33,167 bases of DNA from Candidatus Altarchaeales archaeon (GCA_014727915.1 WJMO01000013.1:1-33167), one strand, 5' to 3'. Counted from the first letter of the stretch, positions 1 through 7,050 are shown. Numbers and translations are program-made. The notes: generated by a model from the sequence alone, not told the origin.

Positions 1-342
1 CTCTACGAGAATGCAGTCGCAGTCAAACTAAAGAAAACAGAACTCCAGGAAAAAACTGAAACATACTTCTGGAAAAACCAACAACAAGAAGAAGTAGACT
101 TCCTGACAAAGAAAGGACAGAAAATAACACAGCTAATACAAGTGTGCCAAGACATAAGCAACCCTGAAACCAGAAAACGAGAGGAAAGAAGCCTCTTAAA
201 AGCCGGTAAAGAACTCAAATGCAAAAACCTCCTGGTGATAACAGGAGACTACGAGGCGAAAGAAGAGGCCGAATGGTACGGCATAAAAGCAGATATAGAA
301 TACATACCCCTACACAAATGGTTGTTAACAAACAACCACTAG
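1..342 (+). CDS. C-terminal fragment of DUF4143-type AAA ATPase
   Basis: The frame is open from base 1 and ends at TAG after 113 residues, so the N-terminal ATPase domain lies outside the window. The visible part has the Y-F-W-x(n)-E-V-D-F-L arrangement near residues 23-35 that marks the PD-(D/E)XK-like C-terminal domain of DUF4143/archaeal AAA ATPases, followed by the strand/helix pattern ending in LLVITGDYEAKEE. The family is often found in mobile or defence-associated contexts with unclear substrate. Base composition is visibly AT-rich with AAA/ATA codons dominating, in contrast with the GC-rich genes from 5900 onward, which fits recent acquisition. No promoter can be judged. Family assignment is moderate because the Walker motifs are not in view. 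Confidence 0.7.
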   Translation, partial: LYENAVAVKLKKTELQEKTETYFWKNQQQEEVDFLTKKGQKITQLIQVCQDISNPETRKREERSLLKAGKELKCKNLLVITGDYEAKEEAEWYGIKADIEYIPLHKWLLTNNH

Positions 343-549
343 CTAAAAAGAGAAATCAAAAAGAGTTTCAAGCACATCAGTTGATTCTCCCCTGAAATCA
401 GATGGATTAAAACACGGTGCTTGATTCTTTGATACGAGAAAACTGGATCTTGGTCTTGTATACTTTGAGGGGAGGAGATAATATTTATCTAAAGGGATGA
501 TCTCAACAGTGTTAAAATAAAAAATGGAATTATCATATCTGTTATATGT

Positions 550-1029
550 TCATCTGCTGAATCTACTGTCGGATAGGTGTTTGCCTTTTATTTTTCCCTG
601 TAACCATCCGATGCGTGCTCTCTCAGGGGTGTCGAATTCTGGGACGTGGGGTTTTATGTCTAATAATGGTGTTTCGTCCACCATGTCGACGCCAGACACG
701 TGGAGGATGTTATCCTCCACACGGTCTAGTCTTACTATGGTAACTCCGATGGGGTTGGGTCTTCTGGGAGACCGTATGGAGAACACTCCGTGTTCCATGT
801 CGTCTAGGAATGGTTTCTGTTTTAGGTTGTAGCCGCTGGACTTGTGGAACACGTAGAGTGTCATTATGTGGCTGAACCCCTCCAAGCTCAGGAGTCCTTC
901 CGAGTATTCCTTGAACACCTCGACTGTCCCTTTTGAATCCTCGTGCAGGCCTCCCTGTATGGGTATGCCCTCTTTATTCTTGTATGGGGTGTGGATTACG
1001 CCAATGGGCTTAAGCTTGACTTCTCTCAT
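550..1029 (-). CDS. trmO: TrmO/TsaA family tRNA (N6-threonylcarbamoyladenosine37-N6) methyltransferase
   Basis: This 159-residue protein belongs to the UPF0066/TrmO family, which methylates the N6 of t6A37 in threonine tRNAs using SAM. It begins with the family's K-x-IGVIHTPY strand, has the F-x-HIMTLYVFH core near residues 52-62 and the hallmark RSPRRPNPIG segment near residues 86-95, then GVDMVDETPLLDIKPHVPEFD. Length matches the catalytic domain alone, without the C-terminal extension of the E. coli enzyme. The ATG is preceded by a strong GGAGGGAGGT, which supports the start. It lies 36 bases after the radical SAM gene and is the last member of the long minus-strand run. The 207 bases downstream to the ATPase fragment are AT-rich and hold no gene I can support. 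Confidence 0.92.
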   Translation of the reverse strand: MREVKLKPIGVIHTPYKNKEGIPIQGGLHEDSKGTVEVFKEYSEGLLSLEGFSHIMTLYVFHKSSGYNLKQKPFLDDMEHGVFSIRSPRRPNPIGVTIVRLDRVEDNILHVSGVDMVDETPLLDIKPHVPEFDTPERARIGWLQGKIKGKHLSDSRFSR

Positions 1030-1065
1030 TTGACCTCCCTCCTTTTACTCTTGCACATGAGGCAA

Positions 1066-1986
1066 TCACTTTACCCTCTCAAAGTAATATACTCCCTTGC
1101 AAGTTCTCTCCTTGCCGACGACCCCGTCTATTGAAAGCTGGTCCAAGATTTTCACCGCCTCGTTTTCGTGCAGGCCCAGTGCAGAGGATATATCCTTTAG
1201 CGTGCAAGGCCTCCTCCGCAGCAAGTCAAGCATCAAATCCTCTTTCTCGCCTTTACGATCATCGGCGGCACCTCTCTTGAAATCAGCTATCACCTCTGCA
1301 TCCAAGAATTTGCCGATCTCCTTTAACTTTTCCCAGTTAACGGGTTTCGCGTGTTCTTCAGCTGGGGGTCTTACAACAGTGTTCAGGTGAACTTTGTCCG
1401 GGTTGATCATGTCAATGACCTTCTTCAGGGACTCAATCTCGCTGTCGTCCGTGTTCAAGCCTTCTACCACCATCACCTCCAACCAGACCGAACCCTCAAA
1501 CTCTCTCTTCAATTTTATCAGGCCTTCCATGATGTCTGAGATCTTCATTTCATGGCAGGGTCTGTTGACTTTCTCGAAATTCTTCTGGGTTACTGCGTCA
1601 AGCGACGGCAGTATAACGTCTGCTGATGAGATATCCTCCCTGACACGGTAGTCGGAGAGTAGGGAAGAGTTTGTTAACACTGCTACTGGAATGTCTGACA
1701 TTGATTTGACAGCATCTATGACCTCGCCTATCCCAGAGTTGAGGGTGGGTTCGCCTGAGCCGGACATGGTTATGTAATCACACCTCTGGCCGGAGTCTAT
1801 GAAATCCTTCACTTCCGCGATCACGTCCTTCACGGGCATGTACTCATGTCTTTCTAGGGTCTTCTTTGTTGTTTCCCCTAGTTGACAGTAGATGCAGTCG
1901 AAGGAGCATATCTTACGTGGGGTCAAGTCCACGCCAAGCGAGAAACCAAGCCTCCTCGAAGGAACCGGACCATATATGTGCTTCAC
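1066..1986 (-). CDS. radical SAM protein (COG0731-like) with C-terminal winged helix
   Basis: The N-terminus IYGPVPSRRLGFSLGVDL followed by C-S-F-D-C-I-Y-C (CX3CX2C, about residues 27-34) is the 4Fe-4S/SAM binding signature of the COG0731 radical SAM family, related to but shorter than the wyosine enzyme TYW1. The SAM-binding GSGEPTLN motif is near residue 76. The last 60 or so residues (from about 246) form a predicted winged helix, LRRRPCTLKDISSALGLHENEAVKIL, which could bind nucleic acid. The GTG start overlaps the DUF89 stop (GTGA), and GGTGAGG precedes it. The substrate is unknown. Co-location with Mrp suggests a supply of Fe-S clusters, but that is inference. Confidence 0.85.
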   Translation of the reverse strand: MKHIYGPVPSRRLGFSLGVDLTPRKICSFDCIYCQLGETTKKTLERHEYMPVKDVIAEVKDFIDSGQRCDYITMSGSGEPTLNSGIGEVIDAVKSMSDIPVAVLTNSSLLSDYRVREDISSADVILPSLDAVTQKNFEKVNRPCHEMKISDIMEGLIKLKREFEGSVWLEVMVVEGLNTDDSEIESLKKVIDMINPDKVHLNTVVRPPAEEHAKPVNWEKLKEIGKFLDAEVIADFKRGAADDRKGEKEDLMLDLLRRRPCTLKDISSALGLHENEAVKILDQLSIDGVVGKERTCKGVYYFERVK

Positions 1987-2831
1987 CTTCCCTCACCGCC
2001 GCAGAACACGATACTCCCCCGTTCAACTCCGAGGTTTCTCGCTATCAACTCGCATTTGGCCATGAGCAAAAAGTAGATGTGATTTTCGCTGTTCAAGCCT
2101 TCATAGTTGCCCTGACCCTTGCTCAGCACAATGTCCGCATCCTTCAGTTTCGAGATAAACTCCGGGTCTGTCCTCTCATAGCCGGTTCCCGGAGTCCCGT
2201 TTCCCATTAATTCCACATTAACAATATCTTCTAGGCCGCAGGATTTCACGTCCTCTAATGTGGCGTCATTGATTATCGGGGCTCCCTTAACGACCAATGT
2301 TATATCCTTGTCTCCAAGTTCTTCTATCAGAACTTTGTCGAAGACTAGTTCCCCTGCATTGTCTGCTAGATACATTATGTTCCCAGCGTCACTGAGCTCT
2401 TCTCTGAATTCAGCGTATCTGTCCACTGCGAATTCTTTATCCAATACCTTATTTATGGTTTCTTTTACGTCGAATTCATGAATTACTCCATAGTCTATGA
2501 TGTTTCCCACGGCCGCCAGTTTCACGGCCGTATGCAGTCTGTCGTCTGATTTTTCCACAAGTTCCTTCAGCCAGGGGCACATTCCCAACGCCAGTCTGTT
2601 ATCCGCGTCCTTGACTTGCCTGTAGGGATCCGGGTTGTCTGTCACATCCCTTACTATCGCATGAACTTTGTGGGCAATCTCCGGGGGGGTATGGCTGTAG
2701 GATAAACCGATCATGAGGGTTGAAACCTCCCGCAGCACCTCTGTCTGAAGTTTCTCATCGTCCGTGGCCTTTCTGGCCGCCTCAAGAGCCTGACGCATGA
2801 AGCAGGGTATGCAGTCAAGATTAACCTTCAC
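1983..2831 (-). CDS. DUF89/ARMT1-like damage-control phosphatase
   Basis: The protein starts VKVNLDCIPCFMRQALEAAR, the usual opening of archaeal and bacterial DUF89 proteins with the C-x-x-C pair, and contains the metal/phosphate site LADNAGELVFDKVLIEEL near residues 153-170 plus KGAPIINDAT and SKGQGNYEGL. The family comprises metal-dependent phosphatases that remove damaged or harmful phosphometabolites. I chose GTG at 2831 (282 residues) over an upstream ATG at 2873, because GAGGTGA lies four bases before it and the extra 14 residues do not look like the family. The 3' end overlaps the radical SAM gene by four bases, implying translational coupling. Confidence 0.88.
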   Translation of the reverse strand: MKVNLDCIPCFMRQALEAARKATDDEKLQTEVLREVSTLMIGLSYSHTPPEIAHKVHAIVRDVTDNPDPYRQVKDADNRLALGMCPWLKELVEKSDDRLHTAVKLAAVGNIIDYGVIHEFDVKETINKVLDKEFAVDRYAEFREELSDAGNIMYLADNAGELVFDKVLIEELGDKDITLVVKGAPIINDATLEDVKSCGLEDIVNVELMGNGTPGTGYERTDPEFISKLKDADIVLSKGQGNYEGLNSENHIYFLLMAKCELIARNLGVERGSIVFCGGEGR

Positions 2832-2888
2832 CTGTTCACCTCTTTGATGGTCTCTTCCCATATGACACAGCAAAACATAGGGTCCGCA

Positions 2889-3245
2889 TCATCCGCTACC
2901 TTTGAAATCATCTAGTGCTTTGACTACGAGTTGAGTGTACATTAGTGAGGGTCCGCCGCCCATCAGCGCCGCCACAAAGCAGGTTTCCATTATCTCCTCC
3001 TCTGTGGCGCCCGCATCCAATGCGTTTTTCACGTGGAATGCGATGCACCACCTGCAGTGTTTGGCTACCGACAGCGCTATGCTTATCAACTCCTTGCTCT
3101 TATGGGATAGAGTACCTTCTTTCTCGGCTGACCGCATGAAGCTTCCGAATGCTTTCATCTGCTCCGGATACCTTTCGTTCAAAAGCTTCAAAGACCCGTT
3201 CACTTCCCCCAGCACATCATTCATCTGTTCCATCTTTTTTATCAT
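2889..3245 (-). CDS. carboxymuconolactone decarboxylase (CMD/AhpD-like) family protein
   Basis: A 118-residue all-helical protein with the AhpD-like core SKELISIALSVAKHCRWCIAFHVKNALDAGATEEEI. The CRWC-x3-H motif near residues 64-71 is the redox-active CXXC plus histidine of AhpD-type CMD proteins, which act as thiol peroxidase partners or disulfide reductases. True carboxymuconolactone decarboxylase activity is unlikely, since the catalytic cysteines of the redox branch are present. It lies 15 bases after the J-domain gene and 57 bases before DUF89, inside the minus-strand run. Its company (Mrp, J-domain, zinc ribbon) points to redox or Fe-S maintenance. Confidence 0.85.
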   Translation of the reverse strand: MIKKMEQMNDVLGEVNGSLKLLNERYPEQMKAFGSFMRSAEKEGTLSHKSKELISIALSVAKHCRWCIAFHVKNALDAGATEEEIMETCFVAALMGGGPSLMYTQLVVKALDDFKGSG

Positions 3246-3260
3246 TTGGGTATCATGATG

Positions 3261-3587
3261 CTAGTAGCTACTGTAACTACTTCTTTTACTATTCTTTTTT
3301 TTATTTCCCCTACCCCATATGGGGTCGTTCTGATATCTTTCCCTCCACATCTCTTCAGGGTGTTGTTTCCTAACTTCGTCGGCGCTGAAGGAGTAACGGT
3401 ATTCTTCTATGTACTCCATGAGGAGGTCATACGCCTCCTGTATACTCGTGAAGTTTTCGCCTTTACCGTTTCCGTCGGGGTGGTGTTTTTTCGCTAAATT
3501 CCTGTGGGCTTCTTTAATCTCGGATTCTCTGGCGTCCACACCCAATCCTAGCAGTCTCCTGGCTTTGTCTATCTCCTCGGCGTTCAT
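3261..3587 (-). CDS. small J-domain (DnaJ-like) protein
   Basis: Residues 5-60 form a J domain: ARRLLGLGVDARESEIKEAHRNLAKKHHPDG with the invariant HPD tripeptide near residues 36-38, then NFTSIQEAYDLLMEYIEEY. J domains stimulate Hsp70 ATPase. The C-terminal 45 residues are basic and low complexity (KKKNSKRSSYSSY) and lack the G/F and zinc modules of full DnaJ, so this is a dedicated co-chaperone. The ATG overlaps the stop of the zinc-ribbon gene (ATGA). Being in the same run as Mrp, it could play an HscB-like role in Fe-S transfer; this is inference, and no Hsp70 gene is in the window. Confidence 0.85.
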   Translation of the reverse strand: MNAEEIDKARRLLGLGVDARESEIKEAHRNLAKKHHPDGNGKGENFTSIQEAYDLLMEYIEEYRYSFSADEVRKQHPEEMWRERYQNDPIWGRGNKKKNSKRSSYSSY

Positions 3588-3775
3588 CCTCTAGTAAGCC
3601 GTGTGCCGCATCTGGGGCATGTCTGCCGGTTGCACGGTCTACCACGGGCATGCTGGGTTCTGTAACCACATCTCTGGCATCGGCAGTAGGATGGCCCTCC
3701 CTGGCCTCTCCCTGCCCTCCGGCCTCCTCCTTTGCCCGAGCCTACTCTCGGGCCCCTGCCATCCCCTCCTGGCAT
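3584..3775 (-). CDS. small zinc-ribbon protein
   Basis: This 63-residue protein has a Gly/Arg-rich N-terminal half (GGDGRGPRVGSGKGGGRRAGRG) and a Cys-rich C-terminal half, C-x-C-x2-C-G-Y then PC-x4-C-x2-CG. That is enough ligands for one zinc ribbon or a small metal centre. Similar short Gly/Cys proteins accompany Mrp/DUF134 genes in many anaerobes, but I cannot name the family. The ATG follows AGGAGGTAA at ideal distance, supporting the start. The 3' end overlaps the J-domain gene by four bases. Confidence 0.75.
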   Translation of the reverse strand: MPGGDGRGPRVGSGKGGGRRAGRGQGGPSYCRCQRCGYRTQHARGRPCNRQTCPRCGTRLTRG

Positions 3776-3797
3776 CTTAGATTACCTCCTTTCTTTA

Positions 3798-3968
3798 TTA
3801 CAAAGATTTTATGGCTTCTTTCAGTTTCTCAAACTGGTCTTTGTTCAAGTGGCATAATCCAATGCCTTCCCTGTCTTCGCCGATTATGGCGCTACCGTTG
3901 TCGTTCACAATCAACTGCGGGCAGTTGGGGTTAGGTCCCGGCCCGTCACATAGGTTTAGTACTTTCAT
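3798..3968 (-). CDS. small cysteine-containing protein of unknown function
   Basis: This is a 56-residue protein starting MKVLNLCDGPGPNPNCPQL, with cysteines near residues 7, 16 and 39, and a C-terminal HLNKDQFEKLKEAIKSL helix. It sits directly after mrp. The start is a choice: GGAGGTGA lies across the mrp stop and is followed by a run of ten A before this ATG, whereas an in-frame GTG at 3983 overlaps that Shine-Dalgarno and is less likely. The pattern (Cys pair, short beta hairpin, conserved-looking C-terminal helix) resembles small proteins of unknown function in other prokaryotes. I cannot assign a role. Confidence 0.7.
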   Translation of the reverse strand: MKVLNLCDGPGPNPNCPQLIVNDNGSAIIGEDREGIGLCHLNKDQFEKLKEAIKSL

Positions 3969-3975
3969 TTTTTTT

Positions 3976-4779
3976 TTATTCACCTCCTATTATTTTTTCG
4001 ACAATCTGCTGAAATGATGTTCCTAAATCGGTTTTCGGGTTTTCAATCATGAATGATTTTCCGCTGTCCCCGGAGGAAACAACTTCAGGGTCTAACGGTA
4101 GTCTTCCGATGAATGGAACGTCAACTTCCTTGGCTGCTCTTTCACCGCCTCCGGATCCGAACAGGTTTATGTTATTTCCGCAGTGGGGGCAGTCAAGGCC
4201 TGACATGTTCTCTATTATACCCAAAACTGGCATACCAACCTTCTTGCTGAAGTTGACTGCCTTCCGCGAGTCCATTAGGGCCACATCCTGTGGTGTCGTG
4301 ACTATGACTGCCCCGGTTATCCCAGGCAGCATCTGCGCTACCGTCAGTGCCTCGTCTCCGGTGCCGGGGGGCAGGTCAATGATCAGGTAATCCAAATCAC
4401 CCCATTGTACGTCGGAGAGGAACTGTAGGATGAGGTTGCCTCTAAGCGGGCCGCGCCATACCACTGGTGTATCCTTGTCTTCCAATAGGAATGCCATTGA
4501 CATCACTTTTACTCCCTGATTTTCTGCTGGTATGATGCCATCGCCGTTTGATATGAGCTTCCTTTTGTCCAAGCCCATCATCTTGGGCACGTTAGGTCCT
4601 GTGATGTCTGTGTCAAGTAGGCCGACTTTGAATTTTTTGGCCAGGGAGCATGCTAGGTTGACTGACACGGTAGTCTTCCCCACGCCTCCCTTTCCTGAGA
4701 TGACTGCGATCTTATTTTTAATCTTGCCCATGGCTTCGGAAACATTTGCAACCATTTCTTCGTATTCCTGGTTTTCCAT
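3976..4779 (-). CDS. Mrp/NBP35 family Fe-S cluster carrier ATPase
   Basis: This is a deviant Walker A P-loop protein (GKGGVGKTT near residues 31-39) of the Mrp/NBP35/ApbC family, which binds a bridging 4Fe-4S cluster as a dimer and passes it to apoproteins. Other family marks are [14 protein letters not shown], the WRGPLRGN segment, [15 protein letters not shown], and the C-terminal CPHCG cysteine pair that ligates the cluster. Length (267) is typical of archaeal Mrp without the N-terminal DUF59 domain. ATG at 4779 follows the DUF134 stop after one base; an in-frame GTG at 4791 is an alternative start. It is the second gene of the run controlled by the 5222-5278 promoter. Confidence 0.93.
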   Translation of the reverse strand: MENQEYEEMVANVSEAMGKIKNKIAVISGKGGVGKTTVSVNLACSLAKKFKVGLLDTDITGPNVPKMMGLDKRKLISNGDGIIPAENQGVKVMSMAFLLEDKDTPVVWRGPLRGNLILQFLSDVQWGDLDYLIIDLPPGTGDEALTVAQMLPGITGAVIVTTPQDVALMDSRKAVNFSKKVGMPVLGIIENMSGLDCPHCGNNINLFGSGGGERAAKEVDVPFIGRLPLDPEVVSSGDSGKSFMIENPKTDLGTSFQQIVEKIIGGE

Positions 4780-4780
4780 C

Positions 4781-5209
4781 CTATTCTTCACGCACCTTGA
4801 TTTTTTTGCTGCTGCATTCGGGGCACTCCCTTGGTTTTCTCATTGACTTTTCAGCCTTCCACTCATGCTTGTCGTTGAGACATCTAAAGACCATCTCATC
4901 ATCTGAGACATAGTATCCTCCCCGGATTTCAATGGCTTTACCATAGAGCAGCGCCTCAATGACCTTACTAAGTCCTGACTTAAGTTCACGTTCCATGGTC
5001 CTTCTTGAAACGCCCATGCGCTTTGCTGCTTGCTCACGTTTTTCCCTGTCATAGTAAACTAGTTTCATGGCCTCCAATTCCTCAACCTTCAATTCTACAC
5101 CCTCCAGCTCGGTCAAGGGGATGCCACGTGGCTTGAAATAGTTAATGCCAGGCACCTCACTCACCTTACGCAGGCACTTAGGTCTTCCCATTCTGTTCTT
5201 AGACTCCAT
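4781..5209 (-). CDS. DUF134 (UPF0251) HTH protein with C-terminal zinc ribbon
   Basis: The DUF134 signature GRPKCLRKV near the N-terminus is followed by P-x-GI-x-L, the helix [11 protein letters not shown] and a helix-turn-helix, [24 protein letters not shown] (about residues 60-83). A C-terminal C-x(n)-H and C-x2-C set makes a small metal-binding tail, which is an addition to the core family. DUF134 proteins are predicted DNA-binding regulators that neighbour Mrp genes. As first gene after a promoter bracketed by a palindromic pair, it probably regulates its own run, perhaps sensing metal or cluster status through the Cys residues. The start may be six residues further in, at MGRPKC. Confidence 0.88.
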   Translation of the reverse strand: MESKNRMGRPKCLRKVSEVPGINYFKPRGIPLTELEGVELKVEELEAMKLVYYDREKREQAAKRMGVSRRTMERELKSGLSKVIEALLYGKAIEIRGGYYVSDDEMVFRCLNDKHEWKAEKSMRKPRECPECSSKKIKVREE

Positions 5210-5221
5210 CTCACAGACTAA

Positions 5222-5278
5222 TGCCCATTAGGGCAAAAATAGAATGGAAACAAGGATATATAAATGCCCACTAGGTCG
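5222..5278 (-). promoter_or_regulatory. promoter of DUF134-mrp run with paired operator half-palindromes
   Basis: On the minus strand a TTTATATA TATA box (about 5256-5264) lies upstream of the DUF134 start. A perfect palindrome TGCCC-ATTA-GGGCA occupies 5222-5235, at the expected transcription start, and an imperfect copy TGCCC-ACTA-GGTCG occupies 5265-5278, over the BRE side of the TATA box. The two copies are 43 bases apart, close to four helical turns. This placement would let one regulator block both TFB/TBP loading and initiation. Confidence 0.65.
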
Positions 5279-5378
5279 AAAGTGTTAAGTGCAAAAAACA
5301 TGGACGGACACCATGGAATTAGGCGGGTGATTCCAAGGCTGTTTACTACAGGGTGTATAATAATACTATAGGAGAAAG

Positions 5379-5816
5379 CTAGGTCTTGTTTGTTCTTGCT
5401 GTGTGTATGACCCTTTGTACTGCCATGCTGGTGATCATGCTGCAGAGGATGTACCATCCTAGCCATCCTAGGCTGAATCCGAATATTGTTGCCACTATCC
5501 CAGTTTGGGCGAAGTGGGTTTTCAGCCATCCGAAGATTACCAGGTAGGGTAGCATGCTGTATATCATCGGCTTCATGGAGTGCTTCATCTGCTCCATTGA
5601 CGCGGACATCATCTCCCTCTGGTGCCTCTGGACGGCCTCGTAGTCCTTTTTCTTCTGGGCGTCCTTCATCCTCTCCTGGTGCGCCTTTATCTTTTCCTTA
5701 TTCTCCGTGAGCTTGGGGATGTCGGTGAACTTGAACCTCACGAGGGTCCGCAGGCTGGCAATGGCGAATGAGATCAATGTAATGGCCTGTCCGGCGTGCG
5801 TCAGGTGTATGATCAA
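5379..5816 (-). CDS. DUF106 (archaeal Oxa1/EMC3-like) membrane protein
   Basis: This is a 145-residue membrane protein with an N-terminal hydrophobic segment, a charged coiled-coil hairpin (LTENKEKIKAHQERMKDAQKKKDYEAVQRHQREMM, about residues 37-71), then two hydrophobic segments (MIYSMLPYLVIFGWL and IFGFSLGWLGWYILCSMI). That layout, a cytosolic coiled coil between membrane helices, is the hallmark of DUF106, the archaeal homologue of YidC/Oxa1/EMC3 insertases. The start is TTG at 5816, supported by GGAGG eight bases upstream. A GGTATTTATTCC box between this gene and the divergent one at 5903 can serve as TATA in both directions. Confidence 0.85.
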   Translation of the reverse strand: MIIHLTHAGQAITLISFAIASLRTLVRFKFTDIPKLTENKEKIKAHQERMKDAQKKKDYEAVQRHQREMMSASMEQMKHSMKPMIYSMLPYLVIFGWLKTHFAQTGIVATIFGFSLGWLGWYILCSMITSMAVQRVIHTARTNKT

Positions 5817-5902
5817 ACTATCAACCTCCCGATAGAATAAAAATTGCAGAACAGGAATAAATACCCCTAACAGTATTATTCTAAGAGTTCCCGATTATTA
5901 CC

Positions 5903-6466
5903 ATGGCTGAACGCGCTGTGGCTGGTGTCGCATCCTCGAAGGCGGGCGTAAGAAACCGTGTTCTAATGTTGGGATATGGAAACCCCGACGATGAGATAAT
6001 CGGTTTGGCGCATAGGTTCACAGACCTCAGGTTCGTTGGCGTGGACTCGGAGGGTGAGGGCGTCACCCGCCAGGATCTGCCGGAGAATCTGGAGCTCGTC
6101 CGGGGGGACATGAAATCCCAGCTCGAGGCTGAAGACCCTGGCAGCCTGGACATGATAAGCTCAAAACTGGCCTTCGGATACTACACGGACTATGGCCGGG
6201 AGGTGACTTTCAGGTATTCCCAGGAGGTGTCAGACCTCGCGTTCTCACGTCTAAAGCCAGGCAAAAGATTCCACATCATAGCTGGGGCAGGCCTCAAGGA
6301 CCCTATCAGCGGATGCCTGTCCAAATCAGGGTTCTCGGTCACCGTGGGAAGACAGGCTAATCCGTCTGATGGATTCGATTTGCTGGAGTTGGAGACTGCG
6401 TGGATGAGGGCCATGAAGGACTCCGGCGGCAAGCTAGTCCTGATAACAGGCGAGAAACCAGCTTGA
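5903..6466 (+). CDS. putative class I SAM-dependent methyltransferase-like protein
   Basis: This is a 187-residue Rossmann-like protein. Residues 17-50 (RNRVLMLGYGNPDDEIIGLAHRFTDLRFVGVDSEG) fit methyltransferase motif I and the acidic end of strand beta2; ELVRGDM and LDMISSKLAFGYY fit motifs II/III; the late region has KPGKRFHIIAGAG, a plausible beta6 region. No target-recognition domain is evident. I cannot assign a substrate or subfamily, and a degenerate, non-catalytic fold is possible. It is monocistronic, divergent from DUF106, with AATAAATACC near 5856 as the likely TATA element and no clear Shine-Dalgarno. Confidence 0.6.
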   Translation: MAERAVAGVASSKAGVRNRVLMLGYGNPDDEIIGLAHRFTDLRFVGVDSEGEGVTRQDLPENLELVRGDMKSQLEAEDPGSLDMISSKLAFGYYTDYGREVTFRYSQEVSDLAFSRLKPGKRFHIIAGAGLKDPISGCLSKSGFSVTVGRQANPSDGFDLLELETAWMRAMKDSGGKLVLITGEKPA

Positions 6467-6498
6467 AAAAAAGGAGGATTCTCTAATCTTTTTCCTTT

Positions 6499-6684
6499 TC
6501 AGATGGGGTTCCTCTCCTGTCTTCTTCGCATTAGCCGGTATTCGTGGCTGCATTCCCTGCTGCAGAACGCATAAAGCTGGTCTTTGATCCTCTTCTTATA
6601 CGGCAGTTCCTCGGATTCCAGGCTGCAGTACGCGCATTTCCCGACCACACCGTCTTTTCCCGTGATGAAATCCCATAATCCCAT
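6499..6684 (-). CDS. small FCS/TRASH-like zinc-finger protein (paralogue of 21256-21468)
   Basis: This 61-residue protein reads MGLWDFITGKDG, then C-x2-C with E-E-LPYKKRI, then F-C-S-x3-C-S-x2-YR. Two CxxC/FCSxxC-type half-sites give four Cys ligands, as in MYM/TRASH-like single zinc fingers, and a basic tail follows. A second protein with the same plan is encoded at 21256. Roles in metal sensing or nucleic-acid binding are possible but unproven. Its promoter (6724-6773) shares an unusual double-site design with that of the next gene upstream. Reality of the gene is supported by the paralogue. Confidence 0.75.
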   Translation of the reverse strand: MGLWDFITGKDGVVGKCAYCSLESEELPYKKRIKDQLYAFCSRECSHEYRLMRRRQERNPI

Positions 6685-6723
6685 TTGACAACAATATTCT
6701 CACACATGTGAAAAGTCGCTTTT

Positions 6724-6773
6724 GGTTCAATCCCCGAATTGGTATATACGGCTGCTGGTTCAAATGCGGAAAG
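6724..6773 (-). promoter_or_regulatory. promoter with TGAACC direct repeats 33 bases apart (copy A)
   Basis: On the minus strand the element TTGAACCAGCAGCC (ending about 6750) directly abuts a GTATATAC TATA box, and a second TTGAACCAAAAGC (6718-6730) lies 33 bases downstream at the expected transcription start. The upstream part is preceded by TTTCC. The promoter of the gene at 6760-6987 has the same elements at the same spacing. The upstream repeat overlaps the stop codon of that gene. Confidence 0.6.
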
Positions 6774-6987
6774 GGCGGTCCCACTGTTGGAGGTTATATA
6801 TCCTCCACCATAGGTTCTTTATCCTCCTGTAGTCCTTATTGGGCTTTCTAACTTCAAAGTCTATCTCCCTCATCAACTCCCTGATCTCCTCCCTTTCTGA
6901 AGAGTGTCTTCCATGCATATAGATCACCTCCCATAGCCAATTGTATGTGGGTGGTGCCGGCCTCCCATCATATACTCTGAAGGTCAT
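6760..6987 (-). CDS. small hypothetical protein rich in Trp, Arg and Asp/Glu
   Basis: A 75-residue protein, MTFRVYDGRPAPPTYNWLWEVIY then a charged helix SSEREEIRELMREIDFEVRKPNKDYRRIKNLWWRIYNLQQW. No family recognised. It has no signal peptide, membrane segment or metal motif; the central half is a likely amphipathic helix pair. Support for it being real comes from codon-like composition and from a promoter with the same architecture as that of the zinc-finger gene downstream. The TATA-to-ATG distance suggests a very short leader. It may be co-regulated with the zinc-finger protein rather than co-transcribed only. Confidence 0.55.
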   Translation of the reverse strand: MTFRVYDGRPAPPTYNWLWEVIYMHGRHSSEREEIRELMREIDFEVRKPNKDYRRIKNLWWRIYNLQQWDRPFRI

Positions 6988-7002
6988 CTAAAACAGTTTT
7001 TG

Positions 7003-7050
7003 GGTTCACGACTCGAACAGAAATAAAAGGCCGTTGGTTCAAGCCTGGAA
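7003..7050 (-). promoter_or_regulatory. promoter with TGAACC direct repeats 33 bases apart (copy B)
   Basis: On the minus strand, TTTTCC then CTTGAACCAACGGCC abuts a TTTTATTT TATA box (7021-7029), and GTGAACCCAAAAAC (about 6996-7009) follows 33 bases after the first TGAACC. Alignment with copy A needs no gaps over the two repeats. The second repeat ends about eight bases from the ATG at 6987. Confidence 0.6.

Noticed and set aside
5218..5529. A 103-codon minus-strand frame spanning the DUF134 promoter and the end of DUF106
   Set aside because: It overlaps the promoter elements and a real membrane protein gene; the protein has no family features.
6721..7050. GGTTCAA-type sequences that look like tRNA T-loops or tRNA fragments
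   Set aside because: No acceptor or anticodon stems can be built around them; their fixed place and 33-base spacing beside TATA boxes fits promoter elements better.
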